DNA of 25,713 nt from Oscillospiraceae bacterium (GCA_016302225.1 JAEDOB010000004.1:1-25713), one strand, 5' to 3'; positions 6,912-15,354 are shown, counted from the first letter of the stretch. Made by a program: numbers and translations. Notes: generated from the sequence alone by a model not told the origin.

Positions 6912-8072
6912 TCAGCCCATCTTAGACATATAATCGTCCTTGATCTTCTGCAGACGGATAGCGTCTTCCTTACGCTGCTGACGGCAGTTTTCCTGGATCT
7001 GGCGGGTTTCCTCAATACCGTTGACGATGGTCTGCCAGGTCTTTTCGAGGGTTTCCACCTTTATGGAGCTGCCCGAAGCAAGCTGTGTGGTCATCTTTGT
7101 CTGATATACGGTGTTTTCCGCATTCTTGAGAAGCAGCTCGTTTGTCTTGGCATCGAGAGCGCTCATGCCCTCTGCCATAACTCTCTGACGCTTGAGCATT
7201 ACAGCCTGTGCAAGGGACTGCTTGAATACAGGCATTGTGATGATAAATGCGGAATTTATCTTTCTGATAAGATTCAGGTTGGAATACTGCATTGCTTTGA
7301 GCATTGGAACGGTCTGCATTGCAACGTTTTCTGCAATTTTCAGGTCCATAACTCTCTGCTCGAGAATATCCTTAACGTGGATAAGGTTATCGAGATCCAT
7401 CTGAGATGTTCCTGTGGGGTCTGCTGCAGCCTTCTGGCGGTATTCTTCGATGTACTGGTCAAGCTCAACGCAAGCCTGTTCGCCTGCCATAATGTACTTC
7501 AGAAGCTCCTGATAATAGTTGATGTTAGCGTTAAACATTGTTTCCAGCTTAACGTTGGACTGCTCGATCTCGTTCTCATACTTTTTCAGAGCAACGTAGA
7601 TCTTGTCAACGTCCTCACCCATAGTATGGTACTTTTCGAGGATCTTTTCCAGCTGCTTCTTTGCATTGGAGAAAAGCTTTTTAAAGCCTGTTTCGGACTT
7701 GGGGTCAAGCTCGGTGGCATCGAAGCGATCCATTACCTTAGAAAGTGCGGTAAGCAGTTCGCCCGAATCATTTACCTGTGCAATGCTGAGAGAATTCAGC
7801 ACCTGGTCGGAGGCCTTGGAGATCTCCTCGGCTACTTCGTTACCGAATTTTACGAGGGAGTTGGGATTGTTTACGTCGATCTGGCTTACAAGCTTGTCGA
7901 TCTCAGGGCTGCGGGCAAGCTCAGTCTTTATCTCCTCGGTTTTTGCGACCATGGAGAACTGAGGCTCCTCTACGGGCTGAATGTTCATCTGAGGAGCGGG
8001 AGCTGCTTCAACTGTGGTGGTTTCCACCATCTCCTGTGCTTTTTCTGCGGAAGGTTTGAACTGTAATGGCAT
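6912..8072 (-). CDS. Toxic anion resistance protein, TelA/YceH family (PF05816)
   Basis: A 386-residue soluble protein, mostly helical and glutamine/glutamate-rich, with coiled-coil-like stretches over most of its length. The region around SEIDKLVSQIDVNNPNSLVKFGNE near the start and YMAGEQACVELDQYIEEYRQ in the middle fit the TelA family, linked to tellurite and other stress resistance; the mechanism is not established. B. subtilis YceH is the counterpart. The frame is open further upstream, but the real start is ATG 8072 (MPLQFKPSAEKAQ), with AAAGGTCG upstream and only 4 nt after the yceG stop. It is the second gene of a two-gene operon with YceG and ends at a bidirectional terminator. Confidence 0.85.
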   Translation of the reverse strand: MPLQFKPSAEKAQEMVETTTVEAAPAPQMNIQPVEEPQFSMVAKTEEIKTELARSPEIDKLVSQIDVNNPNSLVKFGNEVAEEISKASDQVLNSLSIAQVNDSGELLTALSKVMDRFDATELDPKSETGFKKLFSNAKKQLEKILEKYHTMGEDVDKIYVALKKYENEIEQSNVKLETMFNANINYYQELLKYIMAGEQACVELDQYIEEYRQKAAADPTGTSQMDLDNLIHVKDILEQRVMDLKIAENVAMQTVPMLKAMQYSNLNLIRKINSAFIITMPVFKQSLAQAVMLKRQRVMAEGMSALDAKTNELLLKNAENTVYQTKMTTQLASGSSIKVETLEKTWQTIVNGIEETRQIQENCRQQRKEDAIRLQKIKDDYMSKMG

Positions 8073-8076
8073 AATA

Positions 8077-10356
8077 CTAACGACCTTTCTTTCTGAATTT
8101 ATTGAATAATCCGCCGCCCTTTGCGCTTGCTGCATCGGGAAGCTTGAATTTCGGGATACGCAGGTCATACTTGAAATCGTTCATGGTGTAGCTTTCAAAA
8201 GCGTTCATATCAATGTACGATTCAAGGTTACGATAACCTGTGGGAGTGTAAATAAGAATGTCAAAGCCCAGCGAGTTTATCAGCAGAAGCTGAGTGCATT
8301 CCACTTCGCTGAAGGTGTCCTCAATATTGTCGATAATTATGAACTTGGGGATAGCTTTCGTGAAATCATAAAGCTGCAGCAGCCTAAGCAGTGCTCGGTC
8401 GAAATTCGTTCCGACGTACAGTACCAGCGGAACAAGGATCTGCGGGTCTACTTTAAGATAGCCGCTGTCGATGACCTCCTGAATTTTCTCAAAGATAAGG
8501 TATTGCAGATCGTCGGAGAGAAAGCCGTATTTATTCATCGGCGAGGATTTCAGCTTGCGAACATCTACCTTTGTACCGTTATAGAATGGACGATAGGGCG
8601 CAAGAGTGGCATTTGTAAGCTGACGCACAGACGGTGATTTCGTAGTTATTATTGTATTGGGCGAAAGCTTGGAGCGGACATCGTCCCAATATTTGTTGGC
8701 ATTTCCGTCGGGAACACCGCTTATTTTTGCGAAAATATTCGGGATAATAACACGGTCGTTGTCCGCACGGAATCCCGAACGGTACTTAGCTTCCTGATGC
8801 CAGAGAATGTCTATTTCCTCATATGTGGTTTTGAGGGTCATAGAAGTAAGCTTTGAGAACTGGAAATCACGGAAGAACACCGAATCGCTGTAAAGCATGG
8901 TGTCCAGCTCACGCTCGGCGTTATATGCGACCGTTGCGATCTTTGCCTTAACGGGCTTGGTCGGGAACGGTTCAACAGGCATGGAATTAGGCAGCTCGAA
9001 AATCTGCATATTATGCCCCGCATTTGCGTTTGATACCATATCGTAGCAGGATTTATCGGGATTGATATACACAACGTCCATACCCGCTCTTGAAGCAAAA
9101 TGCAGGAACATCAGCTCGGTAAGGGTAATATTTCCGTAGTAGAAAATTATGGGAATTTCCGAGGACATTCGGTAAGCATCGGAAGAAACGCAGAGCATAT
9201 ACCATGAGATAAGCTTGACGCCGTGAACAAAAACCGTTTCGGGGGAAGTGGCGTTCATCAGCTTCATTTCCTCGATAAATGCGTATCGGACGATAGGCGT
9301 TCTTTCGGGCTTGTTCTTTATCTCGATCTTCATCGCCAGCATATCTATCATACTTTCCACGTCCAGCGAACCGTCACGGGGTATATCGGAAAATATCTTT
9401 ACCTGGTCGCTGTCGGGATTTTTGAAGCCGTTGGAAACGAAGAGCATCAGCTTGTCGGACTTTGAGAGATTGTTTTTCATCTCATAAAGGATATTTGTGT
9501 AAATGTCCTTTTCGTTATATCCTATCATTGCTGCGGAATAAACAGGGGTAAGCTCCGACTTATTGAAATGATTTCCCCGTGAGGATATTCTCTGAAAATG
9601 GGATTCGATTATATCCTCGGGGAGCTTATCGACAGAGGTTGTAATGTTCTGAACATTTCTGGTCACCTGCGGGGTGAAGGTTTCGTACATTTTCTTGATA
9701 AGCTCAAGATTTTTCGGGTCAAGCTTACTGAATTTCAGCTCAAATTTTTCGTGGAGATTTCCCGTTTTTGTTTCGGAAAATACGCCCGACGGGTCAGCCT
9801 CGGCATATGCGCCGTTGTCGGAAAAGCTGAACATTGTGACCTTTAATCCCAGTCTGCTGAGAAGATAAAGATAGTAAATGTCGTATTTTGACACTTCATC
9901 ATTTATGTAAAGCACGCTGTTTACAGGCTTTTCGGAATATCTTGCAAGCCAGCATACTAGCTTTACATAAGTGTTTTTGAAGGCAGACTGCGATACCGAA
10001 CGGGCGGCAGCGTCCCTGATGACAGAATAAACGGTATCTGCTGCGTCCTTTGGCTGGAGTCCCTTGACATAATTGTCAAGCTTGACCATACCCCGCTGAC
10101 AAAGGGTGAGCATATCCTCCAGAACCTCATCTGAATTTACCGAGGTGCGGTTAAAGTTTACAGCGGTCATCAGCTTTGACAGCTCATTCTGCGACGGATT
10201 GGGAATAGCTGAGGTAATGCAGACACCGCCTGCTGCGGCATCTGCATACAGCTTTGACAGCATACGGCTCATTTCCGTTTTATCGTCATACCCCACATAT
10301 CTCTGAAAATTGGAATTCCTGACCGGCTGGCGGTCGGGATGAACCAGATTAAGCAA
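8077..10356 (-). CDS. YceG-family protein (putative component of the Ter/Tel stress 'biosynthetic module', PF14266 type)
   Basis: A 759-residue soluble protein that I assign to the YceG family from its central and C-terminal parts (IIFYYGNITLTELMFLHFAS, YVGTNFDRALLRLLQLYDF) and from being directly followed by TelA, as yceG-yceH are in B. subtilis. Comparative work on Ter systems grouped it with enzymes suspected to make a nucleoside-like metabolite; no reaction is proven. It is longer than B. subtilis YceG (about 537). A similar strand-helix-strand unit recurs at about 147-181, 402-435 and 672-705, suggesting triplication. The start is TTG 10356: a stop codon lies two codons upstream in frame, and GGTGGT is well placed. 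The C-terminus is basic (FNKFRKKGR). Confidence 0.75.
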   Translation of the reverse strand: MLNLVHPDRQPVRNSNFQRYVGYDDKTEMSRMLSKLYADAAAGGVCITSAIPNPSQNELSKLMTAVNFNRTSVNSDEVLEDMLTLCQRGMVKLDNYVKGLQPKDAADTVYSVIRDAAARSVSQSAFKNTYVKLVCWLARYSEKPVNSVLYINDEVSKYDIYYLYLLSRLGLKVTMFSFSDNGAYAEADPSGVFSETKTGNLHEKFELKFSKLDPKNLELIKKMYETFTPQVTRNVQNITTSVDKLPEDIIESHFQRISSRGNHFNKSELTPVYSAAMIGYNEKDIYTNILYEMKNNLSKSDKLMLFVSNGFKNPDSDQVKIFSDIPRDGSLDVESMIDMLAMKIEIKNKPERTPIVRYAFIEEMKLMNATSPETVFVHGVKLISWYMLCVSSDAYRMSSEIPIIFYYGNITLTELMFLHFASRAGMDVVYINPDKSCYDMVSNANAGHNMQIFELPNSMPVEPFPTKPVKAKIATVAYNAERELDTMLYSDSVFFRDFQFSKLTSMTLKTTYEEIDILWHQEAKYRSGFRADNDRVIIPNIFAKISGVPDGNANKYWDDVRSKLSPNTIITTKSPSVRQLTNATLAPYRPFYNGTKVDVRKLKSSPMNKYGFLSDDLQYLIFEKIQEVIDSGYLKVDPQILVPLVLYVGTNFDRALLRLLQLYDFTKAIPKFIIIDNIEDTFSEVECTQLLLINSLGFDILIYTPTGYRNLESYIDMNAFESYTMNDFKYDLRIPKFKLPDAASAKGGGLFNKFRKKGR

Positions 10357-10398
10357 AAAATTTCACCACCAAATTGTAAAAAATACTTACATAATACC

Positions 10399-10427
10399 AT
10401 TATACTATACATAATATACTATGTCAA
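10399..10427 (-). promoter_or_regulatory. Perfect-consensus SigA promoter of the yceG-telA operon
   Basis: On the - strand, TTGACA (10427-10422) is followed by a 17-nt spacer and TATAAT (10404-10399), a complete match to the housekeeping consensus. Transcription would start near 10391, giving a leader of about 35 nt to the TTG start. The -35 box lies within the last two codons and the stop of the upstream penicillin-binding protein gene. A strong constitutive promoter is expected unless a repressor overlaps it. Confidence 0.9.
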
Positions 10428-12008
10428 GATTTTTTGATAAATTTTATCTGCGATTTCTTTAAAAATCGGTCCAGCCGTTGCATTTCCCGTGTAACCGTCC
10501 TCAACAAGCACGGCCACGGCGTATTTCGGACAGTCTGCGGGGAAAAATCCCGTGAACCAGCAGTTGAGAAGCTCGGCACCCGTTTCGTCAAACCGTCCTG
10601 TCTGGGCGGTGGAGGTTTTTCCGCCCGCTGTGACCTTTTCGGGGACTGCCATTGAATTTTCCTTGTAGACCGTGTCTATCATAAATTCCCTTAGCTTTGC
10701 CGAAATTTCCGCAGAACAGGCTTTTGAATATACCGGAGATTTTTCGTTTGGCATATATCGGTCAATATCCTCGGTGGTTCCTCTGACAAGCAGGGGACGT
10801 GGTGCATTTCCTCCGTTTGCAATTGCAGATGTCATAACCGCTATCTGAACGGGCGTTGCAGTCAGATAGCCCTGACCGAAGGAAAAATTTGCTTTTTCTG
10901 CCGGAACGGACAGCTGCTTGACCGTCGGCAGGCAGCCCTTTTCGCTGTATATCCCTCGGCAGAGATATGCGCCGTTCCCGAAGCCGAAGCCTCTTGCGGT
11001 GTCAAGCAGCTTTTCGGGGGAAATATAGCTTGCAAGCTCGATGAAATAGGTGTTGCAGGATTCCACAACGGCATTTTTCATGGACAGGTCGCCGTGTCCG
11101 CCCCATTTGTGGCAGTTGAATATCTGACCGCTTACGTCCGACGAGCCTGTGCAGTTAAAGGTAAATTCCTCGTCAAATCCCGAAGAAAGCGCCGCTGAAC
11201 AGGTCACCAGCTTAAAAATAGAACCGACGCAGTAGGGCATAAGCGCACGGTTCACAAAGGGTGCGTCCGTGCGGTCAAGATAGTTTTCGGGTGCGGTGGG
11301 ATCAAAGTCGGGAAAGCTTGCCATAGCCTTAATCTCGCCGCTGTAAACGTCCATTACCACAATTGCGCCTTTTCCGATGTTTTTGCCTGCGTTCTCGCAT
11401 ATGCGTTGGATATCCGCATCAATAGTTGTCACAACACCCGCTCTTACCTCTTTGGACGGACATATCTCATATTTCCCGCCGGAAAGAACATCTCCCAAAG
11501 CGGACGCTTCATAGGTCACCGAACCGTATGAACGGTGGGAACGGATAAACTCGTTATATCCCTTCTCAATGCCGCAGACGCCCTGTCCGTCGCTTTCGTA
11601 GCCTATTACGTGAACGGCGGTCTGATCGGGCGTGTTTCTGACCGTGCCCGTGAACAGGCAGACATTTTCGCATTCTGGACAGTCTGCGGACACCTCTGCC
11701 ATAAACGGTACGGCAGAAGCGGCTTGACTGAGAAACTCCGATTTGTCGGCGGCATAGGGAAGTACGGTCACAACAGCGTTTCCGTCGGGGTTTACAACGG
11801 CGTAATACTTCTTTTCGGTATTGTTCAGAAGCTGCCCGTTACAGTCGTAAACAGACGCATAGCTGCTTTTTGTGCGAATGGTGCAGCTGTTGTAGCTGCG
11901 GGTGCGCTTCTGCATATCTTCATCGGTGATTATCAGGGCTATCTTCATATAAATAAGGGAAAATCCCACGGCAAAGGCTACTACCAAAGCAAGCAGTCTG
12001 TTCAGCAT
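10419..12008 (-). CDS. Penicillin-binding protein, class B-like transpeptidase
   Basis: A 529-residue membrane-anchored peptidoglycan transpeptidase. One N-terminal membrane segment (about 4-26) leaves the rest outside. The N-terminal region (30-190) includes GVCGIEKGYNEFI, as in PbpA/PBP2-type dimerisation regions. Catalytic motifs: SIFK (Ser263, Lys266), SCN (317-319) and KTS (464-466), where the usual third-motif Gly is Ser. Cysteine content is high for an exported protein: 18, including CPEC at 110-113. It would cross-link peptidoglycan; whether in division, elongation or sporulation is unclear. AAAGGTCG precedes the ATG. It is separated from folD upstream by a terminator, and its 3' end hosts the yceG promoter. 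Confidence 0.88.
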   Translation of the reverse strand: MLNRLLALVVAFAVGFSLIYMKIALIITDEDMQKRTRSYNSCTIRTKSSYASVYDCNGQLLNNTEKKYYAVVNPDGNAVVTVLPYAADKSEFLSQAASAVPFMAEVSADCPECENVCLFTGTVRNTPDQTAVHVIGYESDGQGVCGIEKGYNEFIRSHRSYGSVTYEASALGDVLSGGKYEICPSKEVRAGVVTTIDADIQRICENAGKNIGKGAIVVMDVYSGEIKAMASFPDFDPTAPENYLDRTDAPFVNRALMPYCVGSIFKLVTCSAALSSGFDEEFTFNCTGSSDVSGQIFNCHKWGGHGDLSMKNAVVESCNTYFIELASYISPEKLLDTARGFGFGNGAYLCRGIYSEKGCLPTVKQLSVPAEKANFSFGQGYLTATPVQIAVMTSAIANGGNAPRPLLVRGTTEDIDRYMPNEKSPVYSKACSAEISAKLREFMIDTVYKENSMAVPEKVTAGGKTSTAQTGRFDETGAELLNCWFTGFFPADCPKYAVAVLVEDGYTGNATAGPIFKEIADKIYQKILT

Positions 12009-12062
12009 TTTTACACGACCTTTCGGGAATATTATTGACGGAATTTTCCGTAAAATTCACCG

Positions 12063-12105
12063 AAAAGAAAAACGGCATAAACGACTAAAAAGTCGATTAT
12101 GCCGT
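12063..12105 (-). terminator. Intrinsic terminator of the yfmF-yfmH-lgt-folD operon
   Basis: On the - strand the stem is ACGGCATAA / TTATGCCGT (12105-12097 with 12080-12072), then an A/A mismatch, then CGACT/AGTCG with a 4-nt loop, followed by TTTTTCTTTT. This is a strong intrinsic terminator for folD, 20 nt after its stop. Confidence 0.9.
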
Positions 12106-12124
12106 GAAAGCTTACATATGTTTA

Positions 12125-12982
12125 TCAAAGCGCAATACTGTTCTTTATCTTTGCCGATGTAAGAGTATTCTTCATAAGCATTGCAATAGTCATAGGACCT
12201 ACGCCGCCGGGAACGGGAGTGATATATCCCGCCTTTTCAAAGCAGGCGGCATAGTCAACATCACCGCAAAGCTTGCCGTTTTCCAGACGGTTCATTCCGA
12301 CATCAATAACTACTGCGCCTTCCTTGACCATATCGGGGGTAACAAAGTTTGCACGTCCTACCGCAGCAACGAGGATATCCGCTCTGCTGCATACCTCAGC
12401 AAGGTTCTTTGTCTTGGAATGACAGATGGTAACTGTGCCGTTCTTGTGGAGAAGAAGCATTGCCATAGGCTTGCCGACAATGTTGCTTCTGCCGATAACA
12501 ACGCATTCCTTGCCGCTTATCTCAACGCCTGTGGACGCAATGAGTTCCATTACGCCAGCGGGTGTGCAGGGGAGAAATGCAAAGTCGCCTATCATTATCT
12601 TGCCGACGTTTACAGGGTGGAATGCGTCAACGTCCTTTTCGGGCAGAATAGCATTGATAACAGCCTTTTCGTCTATCTGCTTGGGAAGGGGGAGCTGAAC
12701 AAGAATGCCGTTTACGGTGTCGTCCTTATTCAGCTTGTCAACCAGAGCAAGAAGCTCCTCCTGAGTGGTTTCTTCGGGAAGTGCGTATTCAAAGGACTCA
12801 AAGCCCACCTCTGCGCAAGCCTTCTTCTTGTTGTTTACATAAACTCTCGAAGCGGGATTATCTCCCACGATAACCACCGCAAGACCGATGGAAATACCCT
12901 TTGCCTTGAGTGCCTCCGTTTCCTGTCTTACCTCGGATTTAACCTTTGCGGATATTGCCTTTCCGTCAATTACTGCTGCCAT
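12125..12982 (-). CDS. folD: Bifunctional methylenetetrahydrofolate dehydrogenase / methenyltetrahydrofolate cyclohydrolase FolD
   Basis: A 285-residue cytoplasmic enzyme of typical length. It interconverts 5,10-methylene-, 5,10-methenyl- and 10-formyl-tetrahydrofolate, feeding purine and fMet synthesis. Signatures: SRVYVNNKKKACAEVGF with the catalytic Lys of the YxxxK motif, GILVQLPLPKQID, the NAD(P)-binding VVIGRSNIVGKPMAMLLL, and the closing PVPGGVGPMTIAMLM. Three in-frame ATGs exist (12991, 12988, 12982). AAGGAG ends 10 nt before ATG 12982 and only 1 to 4 nt before the others, so 12982 is preferred. The start lies inside the 3' end of lgt (17-nt overlap), so translation is likely coupled. 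Last gene of a four-gene operon. Confidence 0.96.
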   Translation of the reverse strand: MAAVIDGKAISAKVKSEVRQETEALKAKGISIGLAVVIVGDNPASRVYVNNKKKACAEVGFESFEYALPEETTQEELLALVDKLNKDDTVNGILVQLPLPKQIDEKAVINAILPEKDVDAFHPVNVGKIMIGDFAFLPCTPAGVMELIASTGVEISGKECVVIGRSNIVGKPMAMLLLHKNGTVTICHSKTKNLAEVCSRADILVAAVGRANFVTPDMVKEGAVVIDVGMNRLENGKLCGDVDYAACFEKAGYITPVPGGVGPMTIAMLMKNTLTSAKIKNSIAL

Positions 12983-14057
12983 TTTCATCATTCTCCTTTT
13001 CGGTATTTTCGTTGTTTTCATCGACTATTTTATCCTCGGGACGAAGTTCTTCCGAATCCGAAGATTTTTTTGCTTTTTTCTCGGCTTTTTTGCGTTTTTC
13101 CTCTGCTTCGGCGGCTTCCTGCTCCTCGATGAATTTCTTGGACTCCTCGGTGTCCTTATAGAAAACGTAGTCGCCCATTCTGCGGATATGGATACGAATT
13201 CCTATAATAAGGCTGACTGCCGTCACAAAGCATATTGCCGCCAAAAGCTGAGATACTCTGATATGACCTATCATCAGACTGTCGGTACGAAGTCCTTCAA
13301 TAAAAAATCTTACCAGACCGTACCAGCCGAGGTACATCAGGAAAATCTCACCGTCAAATTTGCGGTGCTTTGAGTAGAGGTGCAAAATAAGAAATCCCAA
13401 AAGACAAAGGAAGGATTCATACAAAAAGCAGGGGTGAACGGTTGAGTATGGGTCAATAACAAGACCTGTTTCATCAAAGATCCTGTCGGCATTGGCGGCA
13501 AGAAAGCTTTGTATTCGTCCGCTGGACATTCCGAAGATATTGTCCGTGTTCACGCCGAAGCATTCATGGTTAAAGAAGTTTCCCCATCTGCCAATACCCT
13601 GACCGATAAGAAAGCCAAGTCCCGCCAGGTCAAGCAGGGGAAGAAGCTTTACCTTGCGTATCTTTGCCACGGTACAGCCCACAAGAAGTGCGCCTATGAG
13701 TCCGCCGTAAATGGCAAGTCCTCCGTCCCTGAAAGCCAGTATCTCAATGGGATTGTCCTTATATTGGTCCCACTGAAAAGCAACATAGTAAAGCCTTGCC
13801 CCGATAAGTGCGCCGAAAAATCCCGCAAAAACTGCGTCAAAGGCTCTGTCGCTGCTGATTCCGAAGCTTTTCATTCGCTTGAAGCAGTAGATAAGTGCCA
13901 AAAGCAAGCCTGTCATTATTATAAGTCCATACCATTTTATTGCCAGATCACCAATGAAAAAAGCGTCCTTGTCAACATTTATGTCTATACCCAGCCCCGG
14001 AAAAACAATATTGGTCGGGTCAAGGGGCTGTACCTTTGTAAAGAGATAACTATTCAT
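12966..14057 (-). CDS. lgt: Prolipoprotein diacylglyceryl transferase Lgt
   Basis: A 363-residue membrane enzyme that moves a diacylglyceryl group from phosphatidylglycerol to the lipobox Cys of prelipoproteins. The Lgt signature GIGRWGNFFNHE (155-166) carries the essential Arg157 and Asn160-region residues. RDGGLAIYGGLIGALL (110-125) and GLVRFFIEGLRTDSL (247-261) are also conserved, and about seven hydrophobic segments are present. It carries an extra hydrophilic, cytoplasmic-looking tail of about 68 residues (296-363) with a Glu/Ala/Lys-rich helix and an Asn/Glu end; typical Lgt proteins stop near 260-300. GAGGAGG precedes the ATG. It overlaps yfmH by 8 nt upstream and folD by 17 nt downstream. 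Confidence 0.95.
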   Translation of the reverse strand: MNSYLFTKVQPLDPTNIVFPGLGIDINVDKDAFFIGDLAIKWYGLIIMTGLLLALIYCFKRMKSFGISSDRAFDAVFAGFFGALIGARLYYVAFQWDQYKDNPIEILAFRDGGLAIYGGLIGALLVGCTVAKIRKVKLLPLLDLAGLGFLIGQGIGRWGNFFNHECFGVNTDNIFGMSSGRIQSFLAANADRIFDETGLVIDPYSTVHPCFLYESFLCLLGFLILHLYSKHRKFDGEIFLMYLGWYGLVRFFIEGLRTDSLMIGHIRVSQLLAAICFVTAVSLIIGIRIHIRRMGDYVFYKDTEESKKFIEEQEAAEAEEKRKKAEKKAKKSSDSEELRPEDKIVDENNENTEKENDENGSSN

Positions 14058-15354
14058 CGGAAGCTTCCTCCTCGGACTTAGGTTCGATAATTGAAAGTAC
14101 TGCCTTTGACGTATCTATGGAGCAAAGCATTTTCTGAGCGTCCTCATAGGTCATATCGGCGATTATCTCCATCTGGTCAAAGGGTGAAACGCCGTCCATG
14201 TGGGAATTGAGCATAAGTGTAGCGGCTGCCTCCACATTGTCAAGCTCTCTTATCGCCGAACCGTAAAGGGACTTTTTCAGAGCATTGAAGCTTTCTCTGT
14301 CAAGACCTTCGGCTTTACAGCGTTCGATCTCCTCAATGATCGCCGAGAAAACTCTGTGCGGTTCTCTTGATTCTCCGCCAAAATATGGACAGAAGAAGCC
14401 ATCTCCCGAAAATACGTCGGTATAGAAGGTGGAATTGATAAGCCCCTCATCGTAATATCTGCGGTAGAATGCCGAGCCTTCATATGCCAGAACGGCAAGG
14501 GTGATTTTTGCGGTAATATCTGCTCTCAGACCTTCAAGACCGCTTACGGGCGGCAGCTTGAAGCCGATATTGAACATAGGAACAGCGACCTCCAGCTTCT
14601 GTCTGACCTCGGGCTGTGCGACCGTGTTCGGTTCGTCGCCGAAGAAGCATACGGGGGACACGGGCTTGCCGTCCTTCAGCAGCCTGTCGCATATTTCGAT
14701 AATTTTGTCCTCGTCAACATTTCCCGCAATACTCAGCACCATATTGTCAAGATTGTAGAATGCGTCATAGCACTGATAAAGCAGCTCCTTGGTAATTTCG
14801 CCAATACTTTCCACAGTTCCCGGAATGTCTATTTTTACGGGGTGATCATGGTACATTCCGCCCAGCATATTTGCGAAAACACGCCAGTCGGCATTGTCCT
14901 CATACATCTTTATTTCCTGGGCAATAATACCTCGTTCCTTTTCCACGTTTTCGTCGGTGAAATATGGCTCCTGAACGAAGGAGAGAAGTATTTCCAGCGA
15001 TTCATAGAAATTATCGGAGCAGGAGAACAGGTAACAGGTCTTGTCAATGCTTGTGTAGGCATTTCCCGAAGCACCCGTTTTGGCGTACTGCTCAAAAACG
15101 GGGCAGTCCTCGTTCTCGAAAAGCTTATGCTCCAGATAGTGGGCAATGCCGTTGGGGACAACGGTAAAATCCTTGTCCTCGGGCAGCTTGAAAGTATTGT
15201 TAATAGAACCGTATTTTGTTCCGAAAAGGGCGTGAACAGTGCTGTAATCGGGCATTTTCCAAATCATAATGGTAAGTCCCGCAGAATGACGGAGCTTCAC
15301 AAGCTGTTCGCCGCAGCGTTCATTTGAAATTATTTCTCTGCTTACAATGCTCAT
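14050..15354 (-). CDS. yfmH: M16-family zinc peptidase, EF-P modification-associated YfmH type
   Basis: A 434-residue member of the M16 (insulinase-like) peptidases. The inverted zinc motif HxxEH is intact as HYLEH (His72, Glu75, His76), and a downstream Glu in AQEIKMYED (about 147) can be the third ligand. It is the catalytic-type partner of YfmF, which lacks the motif; M16 pairs of this kind form heterodimers. The B. subtilis counterpart (YmfH) is named for an association with 5-aminopentanol modification of elongation factor P; its peptide substrate is not known to me. ATGA overlap of 4 nt with yfmF and an 8-nt overlap with lgt show tight coupling. Confidence 0.88.
   Translation of the reverse strand: MSIVSREIISNERCGEQLVKLRHSAGLTIMIWKMPDYSTVHALFGTKYGSINNTFKLPEDKDFTVVPNGIAHYLEHKLFENEDCPVFEQYAKTGASGNAYTSIDKTCYLFSCSDNFYESLEILLSFVQEPYFTDENVEKERGIIAQEIKMYEDNADWRVFANMLGGMYHDHPVKIDIPGTVESIGEITKELLYQCYDAFYNLDNMVLSIAGNVDEDKIIEICDRLLKDGKPVSPVCFFGDEPNTVAQPEVRQKLEVAVPMFNIGFKLPPVSGLEGLRADITAKITLAVLAYEGSAFYRRYYDEGLINSTFYTDVFSGDGFFCPYFGGESREPHRVFSAIIEEIERCKAEGLDRESFNALKKSLYGSAIRELDNVEAAATLMLNSHMDGVSPFDQMEIIADMTYEDAQKMLCSIDTSKAVLSIIEPKSEEEASDE

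Noticed and set aside
6888..8066. Open frame of 392 codons on the + strand opposite the TelA-family gene
   Set aside because: The protein is Cys/Leu/His-rich with no recognisable domain, it starts inside the spoIIID-telA terminator area without a good ribosome binding site, and TelA on the other strand is a clear family match.
10357..10418. AT-rich gap as a possible replication or transposon element
   Set aside because: The AT richness is explained by the promoter spacer and -10 box; no repeats or iterons are present.
12104..13132. Open frame of 342 codons on the + strand opposite folD
   Set aside because: It overlaps the folD terminator and runs antisense to a gene with all FolD signatures.
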